Of a stretch of DNA of 64,000 nt, positions 34,086 through 53,145 are shown one piece after another. The notes under the pieces were generated by a model, which was not told the origin of the DNA, ran no database searches, and saw only the letters and a program-made list of their open reading frames with translations. The stretch covers positions 4,650,001 through 4,714,000 of the forward strand of contig BSYQ01000001.1 in the NCBI GenBank assembly GCA_030272585.1, in the 5' to 3' direction. The DNA is from Bryopsis sp. KO-2023 (lineage: Eukaryota > Chlorophyta > Ulvophyceae > Bryopsidales > Bryopsidaceae). Positions within the stretch are counted from its first letter, which is position 1. Every line of letters starts with the position of its first letter. The translations under genes were made by a program, and so were the position numbers.

Positions 34086-37000
34086 ATGGATGCAGAATTT
34101 CAGGTTGGGCTCAAGTGATCGAGAGTTCATGGTACAGGCAGTCGACTTCGCGCATTCATGTGGGTGTGCGTTTTGCAGGAAGCATTGGGGGACGAGAGCG
34201 TTTCGAATCAGGAGCTGTTCGATGGATTGACTTCGATCAGCCCCGAAGAGGATGTGTTCGTGCTCAACACCGCCGCCGCCGTCGCAGGCACTACCAAGAG
34301 AATGCAAATGGTATGTCTCTTGGATCTCCCTTGCGCGGATTTCGCATCGACGTTTTACGGTCGCCATGCATGACGGTTTTCGTGCCGCCATGTAACGGAG
34401 GGTTGACCTGAACATGTTTGCTCCGCACAGATCCTGGATGGAAAGGGCGACCGAGTGGCATTTCACCTGCTCGTGGAGCTCATACGGGCAATTCCTGCCG
34501 ACGTTCCGTGAGTACTCCCCTGACTGGTGTCTGACATGCATGATGTTGAATTTTTCCTTGCAATCCACATTTCTGTAACACAATCTTGCACGATTTCCTC
34601 TTACAGGCCAGAAATAACACAGTCGTTATTGAACGAAGAATTCTTGGGAGCCCTCGGCCAGGCATTCAATTATTTTCTGAAGATTCAGGTGAGATCAACT
34701 GGAAATATTCCATCTCGAACAATCCCACAAAAAATGTGAATGTAATGCATCTGTTTTAAGATTCACTGCATGGCTATATTATATTCACGAATGAAAGAAA
34801 AAGTTCTGTGTCGAACAAGATTTCGGGAGTTCTGTCTGACATCAGTCTGGCATTGAGCAGGCTCCAGGTGTTGATGAAGCCCTTTCCGCTGTGCTTCGTT
34901 GCGTGCAAGATCTTTCTTATCTTTTGTACAGAGGTGCGTAACCATTCAACTTTCAATTCAACGCAAGATCTCCAGCTGATGATTTTCTTGCTCTCCCAGT
35001 TTACTCATTCTGAAAAAAAAAACAAAAAAGAGGAACAAAGACCAACCAAACAAAAAATCCCCAGTTGCAGTTTTTCAGCTAAAAAAGTTGTACGTGATAT
35101 GGCAATTTGCTTGGAATGTGATTTTTGTTGCGATGTTTTTTTTTTTTCTGTTTGGTTCAGATACAAACAAGCAAAATGTGTTGGGGAAGACTCGGTGCGG
35201 CGAGTTCTTCGTGGAAAGGGTCCTAGCCCTGTTTGACAAAAGGTTCGAAAGTTTCTTTTTTTCTCAAATCCCCTGTGAGATATACCTCATCAAACAAACC
35301 TTCAACCATGGAATCATTTTTCGGAGGGCCAAAATATTCATTGAAACGTTTTGTTCGAGACCTCACCAGGGGAAGCCTTCCGCCGATGCTGGGGCGCCAA
35401 GCGACATCCACTTTGCTGGATTTGATCACGAGCAGCAAATGCAACCAGACCAAAATGGTCAAACAGGAAAAACACTGCAAGACGTTGTTCGAGGACTACC
35501 TGCCCACTTGCGGAGACTATTCCATGCAGGTAAACTACTGATTCCATGGTTACATGATTTTCTGACCGAGGGAATCAAGGGCATGAATACAGTGAATTGA
35601 GCTGTGGGTTTGGCACAAGAGAATTTTTCCAATGGTTTGTACATGTGGCAACACTTGGTAAGATTCCTTTTCCAGATGAATTTCTCCTATAAACAAAAGC
35701 CCAAATTCTGCATCAAATTCTGGCTGAACAGAGGATCAATGTTGTTTTCTGACATTTTGGCGTTTTCCAGATTGACATTGTGGAGATTATGTATCGATGC
35801 AGCCTCTCAAAAACAGCAAATTTCGACTCGGTGCTCCCAGAAAAGGTGGGCATGTGATTAAACGTGGAGTATCCCGACATAGATGTCAATGCAGCAAAAA
35901 GTAGTGATAATGAAAAGAGGGGACCTTACTTATGAACGAGTTTTAGATGGAATTCACGATTCAATAAGTGCAATTCATTTTACTGGAAATAATGACGACA
36001 TAAATTTTGAACATTTTGTATGGCCGCAGGTCAGAGATTGCTTTGATGATCTTGTAAGAAAACCTCCAAAGGTAGGTTCTGTGGCCAAAAATAACCCCTG
36101 GATATTCAAAAACATCAAGAACGATCTATCTGGCTTGGCTGGCAGAAATACCTCTTTTCCGTCCTGATTAATTTCCTTTTTTTTGAATTTTCCTGAAGGG
36201 AATCGATCTCGGTGCAGAGCTGCGCTCAGTGCTGTTCCTTTACAACTCCAGCCTGGAGAAATTTGCCAGGTAGCATTCATTTTCCCCACGCTCTTTGTTA
36301 GGACTGGGTTTTAAAAAACATCGTTTCTTTCTCAAGCTACTCAAATATGCGCTGGATGGATATTATTGGTGAAGTTCTCTGTTGTGATTCAGTGTCCACA
36401 TGTTTGAGGCGATCTCCATTTCAATGGGGGAAATGGTTGAGGGGATCAAGATTGCAAACCAATGGATGAATGTCGGGAGCGAGCATGTCTCGGTCTATGT
36501 TTCCCATGTAAGCCCTCGATATTGGAGGAAAAAATAAAATAAAATAAAAATTGTATATGCAACATTATATGCTACATCACATCATATGTTTTTTTTTGTC
36601 CAGTTGGATTATTGGGTGATATGCTGGGTCCAGCGAAAGTGCTTTTCCAGAACATTTTTCATAACAAAAATAAAAGTAAGTAAAAACTAACTCCACCGCC
36701 ATTCACTTAGGAAGATGATGACCCCGATGTTCCACCGGATGTGCTGGACATATTCTACGGTAGGCTGCTGAGGTTGAGAATCATCCAGGGATGTTTCAAT
36801 TACACATCTTATCAGAAACATAAAACGATAAATGATGAGCCCCCTACCTTTGTTGATTCAGATAACATAGAGGGACATTCTCTGAAAGAAGTTGGAGGAA
36901 AATGGGAGCTCAGGCTGGTTTGCAAAGAGGCACCCACCTCGATGCACTTCAGAATCGAGCAGGAGGAATTCAGGATACTCATTCTGTTATCGAAAGCTGA

Positions 37001-40000
37001 CGTTCTTCACTTGTCCAAGTTGGTGCCAGGGGTAAAGGAAATCAGGAAAAGACAAAAAACGAAAATGGATTGATTAAAACGATCTTGCAAAAAGAACTGG
37101 AGTAGGCCTCTTGGAAATTGAAAGAGCTGATTGAGCAGATTTTATTAAGCTATGTATCAAAACTTATCAACCCAACATAAAGGCTTACATTTTGAAAACG
37201 TTATTCGAATGAGTTGTGAACTTTTTATGCGTTGAATTTTTTTGTGTGCTTTTTCTGTAGCTGCAAGTCCCTGGAAAAACTGGAAAAAATGCTGGAAAAT
37301 TTCCGAAAGTGTCATGGTAAGAAGCCTGGGATTTGACATGGGGTCACTCCTTTTTTTTCCCGAAACTTCTGTGCAAACGGGTGGTAGGTTTTCGAATTTG
37401 TCATATTTTGGTGTTTGATTTCTCGAAAATAGGGCGCTGAATGCCAAGTGCTCAGCATTGTCCTTCTCGAACACATTCACAGCCCATCGAGGGAGCTCCA
37501 ATCAAACTGGGTCACCTTTGGATCAATCAAAGCGCAACACTCCATCCAATCGTCCAACGGAGCCCATTGAGGTGAGGTTCGACCAAATTTCAAGTGGGGA
37601 GAAAGACCCACCAATTATCATGCCCCCCCCCCAAAAAAAAAAAATTGAAGTTTAAAAAATTTGAAAAAGCTTTAAAAAAACCCTAAAAAACTAAGAAAAA
37701 TCTTGTTAAAAAGGACTAATCACTCCGTAGGAGCCGCATGCTCCTGAGAAACCATCTATTAACCCATCACTCGAGGTATGGAAGGGCAAAAACGAGGAGA
37801 TTTCAACACCCAAGAGAAGATCAACTTTGGCCAAGGACCGCAAAAGTGCCCAAAAATCTGGTAACTCCACAATCGGTGGGGAAAAAAAGGGGAAAGACAA
37901 TGCTGGGGATTTCCTCGAGAAACGAAGTGAAACGGTGATAGAAAATTCTGGGAAAGCTTGCAACAAGAAGCTCTTGGAGTGTTTAAGTGGGGATGGAGGG
38001 CCCAATGGGGTGCTTGATAAGAAATTGGATGGAGGGAGTGGGGATGTGAAGGGTGGGAAGGCTTGTCAAAGCCATGTGGATGGAAAAGATGGCATCATGG
38101 AGATCGACAAGAAAAAGGTGTGGTTTCACTACCTCTGCCAATTTTTGTCGTTTTTTTCAGTAAAGAGGCAAAACATTATTCGCTGATGGTCATAATGAAA
38201 ATAATTATGTAATTAAACTCTTTTCTGTTATTTTTTAGCAGCATGTGAGATGGGATCCATCCAGGCAAGCGAAAACTGACACAATGCAAATTGAAGACAA
38301 AGATGCATCTGCTGGGGAAAATTTCCAGTACGTTCCGTTGGACCCCCCCTCCAAAAAGGGTGGGAAAAACAAAAAAGGCAAAAAACCAAAGAAAAATCAA
38401 CTCAAAATCACTGAAAAAGGAAAGAAAACACCAGATCGAGCACCAGAGGTTCAACCAACCCTTGTCGGAGAAATCGATATGGATCAACCAACCCTTGCCG
38501 GAGAATTCGATACGGATGCATGCAAGAAAACCCCCTGTACTAAAGCAAACACTCCCTCAACTGCCAAAAAAGGAAATGTGGGTATCAGAACATATGGATT
38601 GAGGGCTCGGGGTGCAACGGGGGAGCAGTCCAAGCCGGGTGCCCAAGATAGTATGAAAGAAAAGAGGGATACTGCATGTCTGACGGAGTACCTCAGACCA
38701 TCCAAACGCATAGATCGACCGATGGAGGGGAAGCCGCTCAGGAAATCCCTGATTGGTGTTCTGGAGCCCAGTTTGGGAAAAGTGCTTCAGCATCAACCGG
38801 AAAGAGATGACATGCAAGGAGTGGAAAATGAGGGCTCCGAACACGGTGGATTGGAGGCGGCGGATATAAGCATGGAAAATGTGGAATCTGTATGTGATGA
38901 TGATATTGGGGAGATTGATTCGGGAATGGACCCAGCACGAGAGGAAAGGGAGGAATTTTTGAAGAAGAGGTGTGGCGTTGATACTGGCAAAAAGAAACCC
39001 GGAAATGTGGGGACTGGAGCCATGAAAAACGGTGATGGAGGCCCTGATACTGGCAAAAAGAAACCTGGAAATGTGGGGACTGGAGCCATGAAAAATGGTG
39101 AGGGAGGCCCTGATACTGGCAAAAAGAAACCTGGAAATATGGGGACTGGTGCCATGAAAAATGGTGATGGAGGAGAGGAGGAGCAGAGCAAGAAATGCGA
39201 TACAGTTGTTCAGCCCTACGAGTTCGTTTCTGGAAAAAAGCCAAAGAAAGTGCGCAAACAAGGAACAGGCAAAGCCTCCAGAAAGGGGGGAAAGAGCCCC
39301 AAGGAAGAAGGCAAATGTGTCGGCGTTCAGACTGAGGGAATCGAATGTGAAAAGAATGAAATAGAAACTCGGTCAGTTGGAATTTGTACCGATGAGAACA
39401 TGGATGCATCAAAATTCACATTCAAGCTGGGCGATCACCCTGAAAGAAGCCACCACAGGTCCGGGGATGGGTTCCTGACTCCTGAGATTGGGAGAGGGGT
39501 AAGTTTGGGGGCTAAGGAATTTCGTATGAGCTCATCGGAAAACGAACAAGAAGGGATGGGCAACAGAAAACCAAAAGTTGGAAATCAAGGATTATGGAGA
39601 GAGTTGAACGCACTGGGCAGAAGCAGCGGGGAAGAAAGCGAAAACTTGACACCGGCATGGAAAGCAAAGATCAACACCCCAGCCTGGTAAGGTCTGCTTC
39701 TCCATGGTGCTGTTGCCTGATCTCCTATATGTACGCTTATTCAAAATTTGGTTTGTGAATCAGGATGCAGGGGAAAAAGAGGCCGCTGGCGTTGAACCTT
39801 GCTGAGGAGAGTGATGGGGCTGGCAACAACAATCAGGTCGGATTTCGCATGGATGTAAAAATGAAAACGTTCCATTCTGCCTCCCTCCCCAGAGTTTTCC
39901 TATGTCACAATATCTGATGAAGAATGCACCTCCCAAGGGAGTCTTGTCCACAGCTGGCTGCGATAAAACATTCAAGATGAACACTGCTTTTGTTCTTTCA

Positions 40001-41902
40001 GGACAATTGGGCAGATCTCAATCATGGCAAGCAAGGATTCATCGGAAAAGATGGTAACCACACCATTTTTTGGGCACTCCCTGCTGGATTGAAATCATCT
40101 TTGACTTTTCTGGAACATGGTTTTTTGCTTAGGTTTGGGTTGCTCCTTGTTTTGACCAGCGGTGCCCACCCCATCTCGATCCCAAGGCAAGCAGACCACG
40201 AAGTCGACCTTTTATCAAGTGGAAACTTTGACGCATGGGAGCGGGGGTGTCAAAATGGATAACTCAGCGCAAGGGGTAAGGTCATCAATCATAATTTTAT
40301 CTGATAAGACTGGTGTGTTGCACTTTAATGTGCCAGGAGAATGGACATATGCCTGCTTTCCCCCCACCTCCCCCCCCAAAAGGAAATTATCCATCAACTA
40401 GGGCTTCTAACCCTGGGGCTGGCTGCATACAGGAGATGCCCAACACACCAGGCGAAAGTTTCATCAGGAGAGTGCATTTCAGAAGCCAGGAGTGCATGGG
40501 AGATGATGATATCTCGATGGGAAATTGTGGATCTGACATCGAGGCGCTGAAAAGGGCTCTGGGAACCAGTTCTGATTTCAACTCCACCCCCATGCCATTT
40601 CATGGCCAGGGAGTGGGCGGATCTGCTTTGAATCGAAAAGACACCGGTGGAAATTCGACTGGGTTTCGGCTAGGGGGTGGGTTGCAGGCACCAATGCATT
40701 ATCTGACTTGATTTCATTCTGGATGTTTCAGTGTTGCTGCCACGTAGATTGTGTTTCTGTTTTCCTGTCGCCGTGGTGGGTGGTGATTCTATTTATTCAT
40801 GTTTGCAGGTGCTAATGAAATATCATCCGAGGAGGGGGGTACAGATGTGCGACCCACAATTGGCAGACTGGGGTATGGAGATGACGACGAAATTGCGAGG
40901 TGGGGTGGGTTTTACTTTATTTTCCTGATTTTTTGCATGCAATCATGCATCGATGTTGTCTAGCATTTCTTTTTTTGTTTTTTTTTGGGGGGGGCGAGGA
41001 CTCGAATATCCCTTTCGTGTGTCGCAGTTGAGAAAATGCAAATCTGTTTTTTTTCTCGGTGCAGCACGGATCAAGAATTCGAACTTTTGGGGCATGTGGT
41101 AAAGAAAATGCTGAAAAGCAAGAGAGAGAATGCTCGGCAGAACCAGCGTGCCATATTACAGGTGAGTCCATTTGTTCCACTCCTTTTCCAAATGTCCATC
41201 ATGATGTTTAGAAAACACTTCATTGCAACAGGGTTAATACAGAAGCTCATGTGGCACCGCCCAATTCTATTGGATTGTCAGAATTGTTGTTGTTTTTTAT
41301 CAAAGCAGACAAGAATGAGTTGCAAAACATCTGAGGGTGGGGTGCTTTGAGCGTAGGATGTACAAAGCAGGCTGGGGGAAAGCGACAGGAAACTGCAAGT
41401 ACAAATCAAACGGGATGCGGCCGCCCTGTCTACTGCATGCCAGGAAGGTTTCTACTCTATGACTAAAAAGCTCGAAGATCTCAATGCCTGTATAGAGGGA
41501 ATAAGAAACAAACTCCAGGTGGATCTGGAAAGGTTGGCAGAGGATGCAAAGGAATTGCGGGATCAGACCAAGCAAGCAGGCCAGGTGCAGTAGTGTCTTT
41601 TGAAAATAGATAAAAGAGGATTTCTTAAGCGTTGCAGTGGGAAGGAACTAGACTGACTGGCGACGCTTTTGACGTCTCTATGACGTCTACCGGACGTCAT
41701 TTCGATTTTATTCGGTGTGGTTTGTTTTCAGAGCATTCACACTGCTGTCGAAAAGAAGCGATCGAATCTGAAGAGGAAAATGGAGCAGATGAAGGAGGGA
41801 CACCTCCAGATGCTGGAGGAGGCCGAAACCAAAATAAAGAAAACGAGGTCTCGAGCATCGAAAGTCCCAGAGCTCGCCACCATTTTGAAAAACTTCATGT
41901 GA
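34086..41902 (+). CDS. SYCP2-like meiotic chromosome-axis protein
   Basis: Twenty-five exons join with matching phase: 34086-34103, 34179-34310, 34431-34507, 34607-34688, 34846-34933, 35161-35242, 35370-35529, 35771-35845, 36030-36071, 36199-36269, 36393-36507, 36711-36759, 36862-37031, 37261-37316, 37433-37571, 37731-38117, 38239-39686, 39764-39836, 40002-40053, 40160-40275, 40337-40676, 40809-40899, 41065-41161, 41357-41584 and 41732-41902. The total is 4,359 nt and 1,452 residues (human SYCP2 is about 1,530). The N-terminal 260 residues are helical repeats corresponding to the SYCP2 armadillo-like domain, including CGDYSMQIDIVEIMYR near 207-222. Residues about 277-387 match the following Spt16-M-like domain (IANQWMNVGSEHVSVYV, then EFRILILLS). 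Residues 390-1280 are Lys/Gly/Ser-rich and disordered. The last 165 residues are a coiled coil, as required for axis filament assembly in SYCP2, Red1 and ASY3. Expected role: meiotic axis core binding HORMA proteins. Confidence 0.85.
38980..39177 (+). repeat. Three tandem 66-bp coding repeats in the SYCP2-like gene
   Basis: Units at 38980-39045, 39046-39111 and 39112-39177 encode three copies of a 22-residue Lys/Gly-rich module (DTGKKKPGN(V/M)GTGAMKNG), at about residues 829-894. The unit length keeps the reading frame. The copies differ at only a few bases, so the expansion is recent. Confidence 0.95.
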
Positions 41903-41953
41903 GCCTATTTGCATATTAATAGATACAGGATTTACAGTGATACAGCCGCCACG

Positions 41954-44900
41954 TTATCGCAACACACCATCAGATTGGCTGTTAGGCACGTTGTAAAATG
42001 ATCGAGCTGGTGGTGCTGGATTTCCTTCTGGTCGATACGACCCGAGAGAAACGCTCACTCCAGATGCGTCCACCTCGGCTGCTTGCCTGAGTGGAGACGA
42101 GCTCATCTCCATATCATAGACCCCAGCTTCCATTCGTAACGGTTGCGCGTAACTCGAAAACTTGGGGTGTGCAAGCTGGTCGGAGGAGTTGGGAGGCCGT
42201 GACGATGTACCAGAGACATTCGAAAAATTCTCTACAAAACAACGCCCAACAGTCGTTCATGAAGGGAAAAACTCATAATAATAACTTGCATTGGCAGGAT
42301 TTGGATGGAGTTGCTGCCTTTGCACTGATCAGTTTTCTGTTCCAGAAAAACTCAACCAAGGAAGAGCAATGTAATCTTTGCTCAGAGACATGCTGCAGCT
42401 GTAAAAGAAAATGTGTCGATTCACCTTGGCGCTTAGCATCTCGGCACCATTTCTTACAACAGCAGCAGCAGATCACGAAAAAGAAAACGATTGCACCAGC
42501 TCCAGAGAACAAGTACATTGTTGGAAAAATTTGGCCGAAGAGCTCGATGGAACTCTAGCGACAGAAAAATAAAGAGTCAGCGAAAACCCAAAATGGATCG
42601 AACTTTGCATGAAAGGGAAAATTGTATTTTTGGCGGAATGTCTCACCCCATCTTTTTCCTCCTCGGTTTCTTGTTCTCCTTCCACTGCAATAATTGCGAT
42701 TGTACCTTTAAGCACCTCAACTCCCACCGACCTCAAATCCACAACCACAGAGGTTTCCCAATTGCTTGCTACCCTGACTTCCATGTCAGACAACTCCGCC
42801 TCGGCATCTGGCCCTCCGCTACCTTCAACATGAGTTTCCACTTCAACCACCTCTCTCTGCTTGAGGCCTCGTGAATGATCCAATGTCTCATATTCACCAC
42901 TGGCAGATCCAGTGTTGGTGTCATGCTCGACACTTGTCAATCGGCGGCGGGATGGCAAATTCTCCAGAGGCACCTGCTTTGCCAACGCGCTAACAACTTT
43001 CACCCGAGCAATGTCGACACTTGCAGCTCTTGCAACTGATCGTGTGTAGACGGTCTTGACGTTGGTTTCAAAGTACGGCTTGCTGGTCTCCAGCTCCGTC
43101 AACACCTGCAGATAGATATTCTAGCTCAAAATACGCAGCTTTTCAAGCGTAACTGTTAAATAGTCACTAATGAATGGTTCTAAGAGGGAAGTGCCATCCA
43201 TCAGATTATCAGGACCAGTGCGGTGCAAAAGAAAGAGCTAATAACTCCAAATTGAAGCCCAGCGAAGTATGTCCTCTCTTGAAACCACTAGCAAAAGACA
43301 CTGGGGACGTTTGAAAGACTACATGTTGGGGGAACTTTGTTGTGATTTTGCTGAGAGGAGCTGGGGTTGCAACCTGCAAGACAAGTTTTTCCTGCTCTTG
43401 TTCTTGGACTGGGGATGATGGAGGAACAGGATCTGGTCCATCATCATCGGGTTTCAATTGGGTTTGTTGTGGGGGAGGAGGTGATGGAGGGTCAGTCGAT
43501 CCACCCCCTTGCCTGAGCTCTGATTTACTCGACGGTGAAGAGGCATCTCCTTCCCCTCCACAGACACCATCCTAGAAACATATAAAAGACACTCTTAAGA
43601 TCGCGGCCGGCGGAATTTTTGCATATCTCGATTGGGGTGAGCTTCTGGCAACTTGGCGATGAACAGACCATGTAAAATAAGCCCCCCCAGTTGGAAAATC
43701 GTTGTCTAACGCCTCCCTTCTCCCTCGTTCAGTGTGGCGTCTAGATTTTTCAATCGTTGGCTCCATTCGTTGTTCACCGACCTGGCAAGTCTCAAACTCG
43801 GGACAGTTGACGTCCACGTTGCACAGCTGGGATGCACAGGCTGGACCTGAGAATCCCAAGAAGCAATTACATGTTCCGTCGACACATCTACCTTTACTGC
43901 TGCAGTGCGAAGGGCAAGAGAGGGATGCACAGGCTTGTGCATTGTCAGGACACGGTCCAATCTTTCCTTCACTGTAATCGAGGGAGCCGAATCTTTCGGC
44001 AAGGTCGACCATTTGACCTGAAAAACACCTGCACCACACGACACACAATCCTGGATAAAGACACTCAAGTGCTGGCGCATATCGAATTATGCAAAGCAAA
44101 GTTTTTTGTTTTGTTTTGTTTTCCATCCACCAATCAAAACAAAGTTGGTTAAAGAAGCTCGCTTGGGGGTTTCAGTGACATGCGTCGATCGATACCTGGC
44201 GCTGACATCGCCAATTTCCAAATACAGGTCCTGGTCGATGCAAAACAGCTTGTAACAACGATACGGTAGCACCAGACTGTTGAATCCATACAGGCCTCTG
44301 AAGAGAGGTGCTTCAACGCCTAGACATCTCGAATTGGCACCCACAGTATCCAGCAAAATATTGCTTGCAGCACCGTTATCTAACTCGGAGCTCTCAACGC
44401 CCCGTACGCAGTCTCCGTTCGAAAACGGCTCCATGACCAAACAGCCATCCATTGTCTCATCATGGCCGGCGCACTGTCCAATTGCAGAGGTGCCAGGCAC
44501 ACAACCTTGAACTCCCTCATTGCCGCAAAAATAATCTTGCCCAGGATGTGAAAGAGCATAGCTCTGGCAACTCTCGGTCAAGAAATCACAGCCAGCGTCT
44601 TTTCCCCATCTCAAATATCCAGCCTTCTCGGAGACGGCTTCGTACCAACCACTATCGTCGATCAGCCCTAAAGTGATGCTGGAGATGGTATGGCGGTTGT
44701 ACAGCGTAGCAGGACCAGCAACGGGGTCCATGAGCTCACCCTTTCCACACAGTGCATATCAGCAAATGTGGCAAACAGTAGCACTACAGGTAGTATCACA
44801 GGAAGTTTAGTGTTCTTTTGTTTTATTTGTCACTGGATTGAACTCTGAATCATATTATCAAGATGCAGAGAACAATGTCAATTTTTTCTTCATGAATTTA

Positions 44901-46620
44901 TGAGATTCTCTCCCTGGGGTAATAGGTAGCAACCTGCAGGAATCTCGAGTCCCAGTGTGCACCTGCTGTGCCAGCCGAGCCCTGATTCTCCAGAGGTATG
45001 CCTGTCATGTCCTTGCATCCAAAATGGGCTCGTGCCGCACTCAGTGCTTTAGGAGACACGATCGCGGGAGGGTTCTCACCGACGACGTCAAATTTCGACA
45101 AGGAGTTCCCTTCAGCATCAATGAAAACACTCCAAAGATCAGGATTGAAGATCTACAAGAAAAAGAAAGCCAAAATTGCTGGACCTGTCGATGAGAAAAG
45201 CACAGAATTTGAAAATGATCTGCTTGCATGCTCGCCCTCACCAAGGCGTGCAGAACTTCGTGAGTGACGGTCTCGATTTGTTGCAGCAAGGTTTCGGATG
45301 ATTTAAAGAAGCTATCGCACATGTTGATGGTCCCAGCCAGAGGTCGGTTCGTTTCTACGTCATTTTCACAATGATGGGCAAAGGCGGCGGTTCCTTCTCC
45401 ACAGTCCCCGCTGTTGACAGCCGTAACGTACAAAATGAAATCGGCGTTCGGAACTCCATCACCTGATGGTGGGCAAGCATTCCAAAACTCATGCAGGGCT
45501 GAGTGGAGCAAAGCTGACTAGAAAGATATTGCAAAATGATATGTGATAGTGTGATTATTGTGCTGCTGATTTCTCTTTTAAAATAAAAAATAAAAAATAA
45601 AAAATGAGACAACTCCCGATTCTGTTTCACGAATAAGAATCAAACATACAAGGAAGACCACACAGTTCCAGATTCTTTTTCCGCTTGTTAGTTCATTCAC
45701 TCAAGTATGAGGAGTTTACTTTAGCTCACCGAATTTATGCACCGAGCAAGAAAACCGAAAGAAGGAATCATAAGAGCAAATTTCGTACTCTCCGTAATGC
45801 TCTTTTTCTGGGACAGCGTGCCCACAAGTCATCAAAGTAGGATCGAGGACTTCTGCACATTCATTCCCAGAGACATATACAGACGTACATGTCACTGGCA
45901 ATGTCAAGCTCCCTGCCACTGGCCTTTTCACCTGGAACCCCCAAATGGACCATCAGCAAAAAGAGTGTTGCAGAATGAATGTCATGGAGCGATGTTGAAA
46001 ACCGTGGAGTAGTGCCAACTGTGCGGGGAGGGAAAAATATTTCGTGGCTGGATGAGGTACTTTTCTGCTGCTTTCAGGATTGCAAGCCCTTGAATAGCAA
46101 TGTGGTACCTTGATACGATCTTGCAATGTCCTGAGAGCAATTGGAAGAACCTTGTCCCGAAGCACATTTTTTTTTGAAGCTTCAAGATTGTCGATTTGAT
46201 ATGAAACATGGAATCGGATTGGCTGTGGGCTGGTAGGTTGGAGGCGCAAAAGCCCACTCAGGCGATCTGCACAAAATGAGCGGTTCTGGCATCATTTTGG
46301 GCATGTTTTTTTTTTCAAATTCATGAAGTGGCCCGCTCAATTCGTTTTGGTATGAACTGTTTTTTCGTTGATTCAATAATTTTCGTGGGTGCATGTGAAC
46401 CCCTCTTGCTTGGGATCGCTTTGGTGGCTGAGTTACACATACCCCTGCGTATTTGCTTAAGTTTTTCGTGCATGAATCTCGTTTCCGCCGCATGTTGCTT
46501 TCGCACTTCACGAAACTCACGGCCCAACTCGCTGTGAAAGCCGCAGCCTTTGTGGGCAGTTGCAATATCCAGCGTTGATGCAAACAAAACAATGGCGAAC
46601 AGAGGCATCGCTTTCAACAT
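41954..46620 (-). CDS. Leishmanolysin-family (M8) zinc metalloprotease, membrane-anchored
   Basis: Eleven exons on minus: 46620-46443, 46266-46109, 45931-45743, 45517-45242, 45152-44934, 44740-44196, 44028-43782, 43571-43374, 43105-42647, 42554-42425 and 42231-41954. They total 2,877 nt and 958 residues. Residues 1-22 are a signal peptide. The M8 signature is split by introns: HEVLH at 261-265 (zinc His261 and His265, catalytic Glu262), third zinc ligand His333 in GAHWD and the Met-turn at 344 (ELMDP). A Cys-rich domain follows, then an EGF-like module around 560-600 (GRCVDGTCNCFLGFSGPAC). Next come a Pro/Gln-rich linker (605-670), an uncharacterised 153-residue domain in exon 9, one membrane helix (about 834-856) ending in five Cys that may be palmitoylated, and a cytoplasmic tail of about 100 residues. 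It should be a type I cell-surface protease. Confidence 0.92.
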
Positions 46621-47142
46621 CCTGAGATACGACCAGCAGACCCCGCCGCCGCTTTCTATCTAGGCGGTCAAGCACGGTCAACAAAGAAAGTCGCATTTCT
46701 AGCCGAAATAAGCCGACATATGACGTCTAGGCCTTCCATGCGGTGGCTATGGTCGTCATTCTTGCTGAACTTCCTGCTGAACGCATGAAAAGGAACTCTT
46801 TCCCGGCCGAGTTCCGTACCACGGTGCCGCGCAATTTTTGAACTTTTGCGGCGGGAAAGTGCCACGTTTTTGATGTGGATGGGATTCGAAAGCAGCTGCA
46901 AGAGGAGTGGCCGAAGGAATTGCAAGCTGGCAGAAGCATAAGAAAACAAACCACTAACAAAACAGGTGTGGAAGATCCGCTCGTGGAAGGAAATAGGGTG
47001 CGGCCAAGTTTTTTCGCTGGATATTTCGGTCTACAACGGGAAATATTCTCGTGTGCAGCAACTATAAAAAACACCCCATACATCCCAGAATCCTCCCCGC
47101 AACCCCCACACAAACTACATTGGGACTTGCCCACCCACTGCT
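46621..47142. other. Intergenic region between Prp2 and the metalloprotease
   Basis: This holds the promoter of the metalloprotease (start 46620, minus) and the 3' end of the Prp2 helicase gene (stop at 47143). No further gene is seen. Confidence 0.5.

Positions 47143-53145
<6,003 letters not shown>

Noticed and set aside
38557-39412. Long minus-strand ORFs (132-234 codons) with repeated Phe/Pro-rich units
   Set aside because: They are the reverse reading of the tandem repeats and low-complexity coding sequence of the SYCP2-like exon 17.
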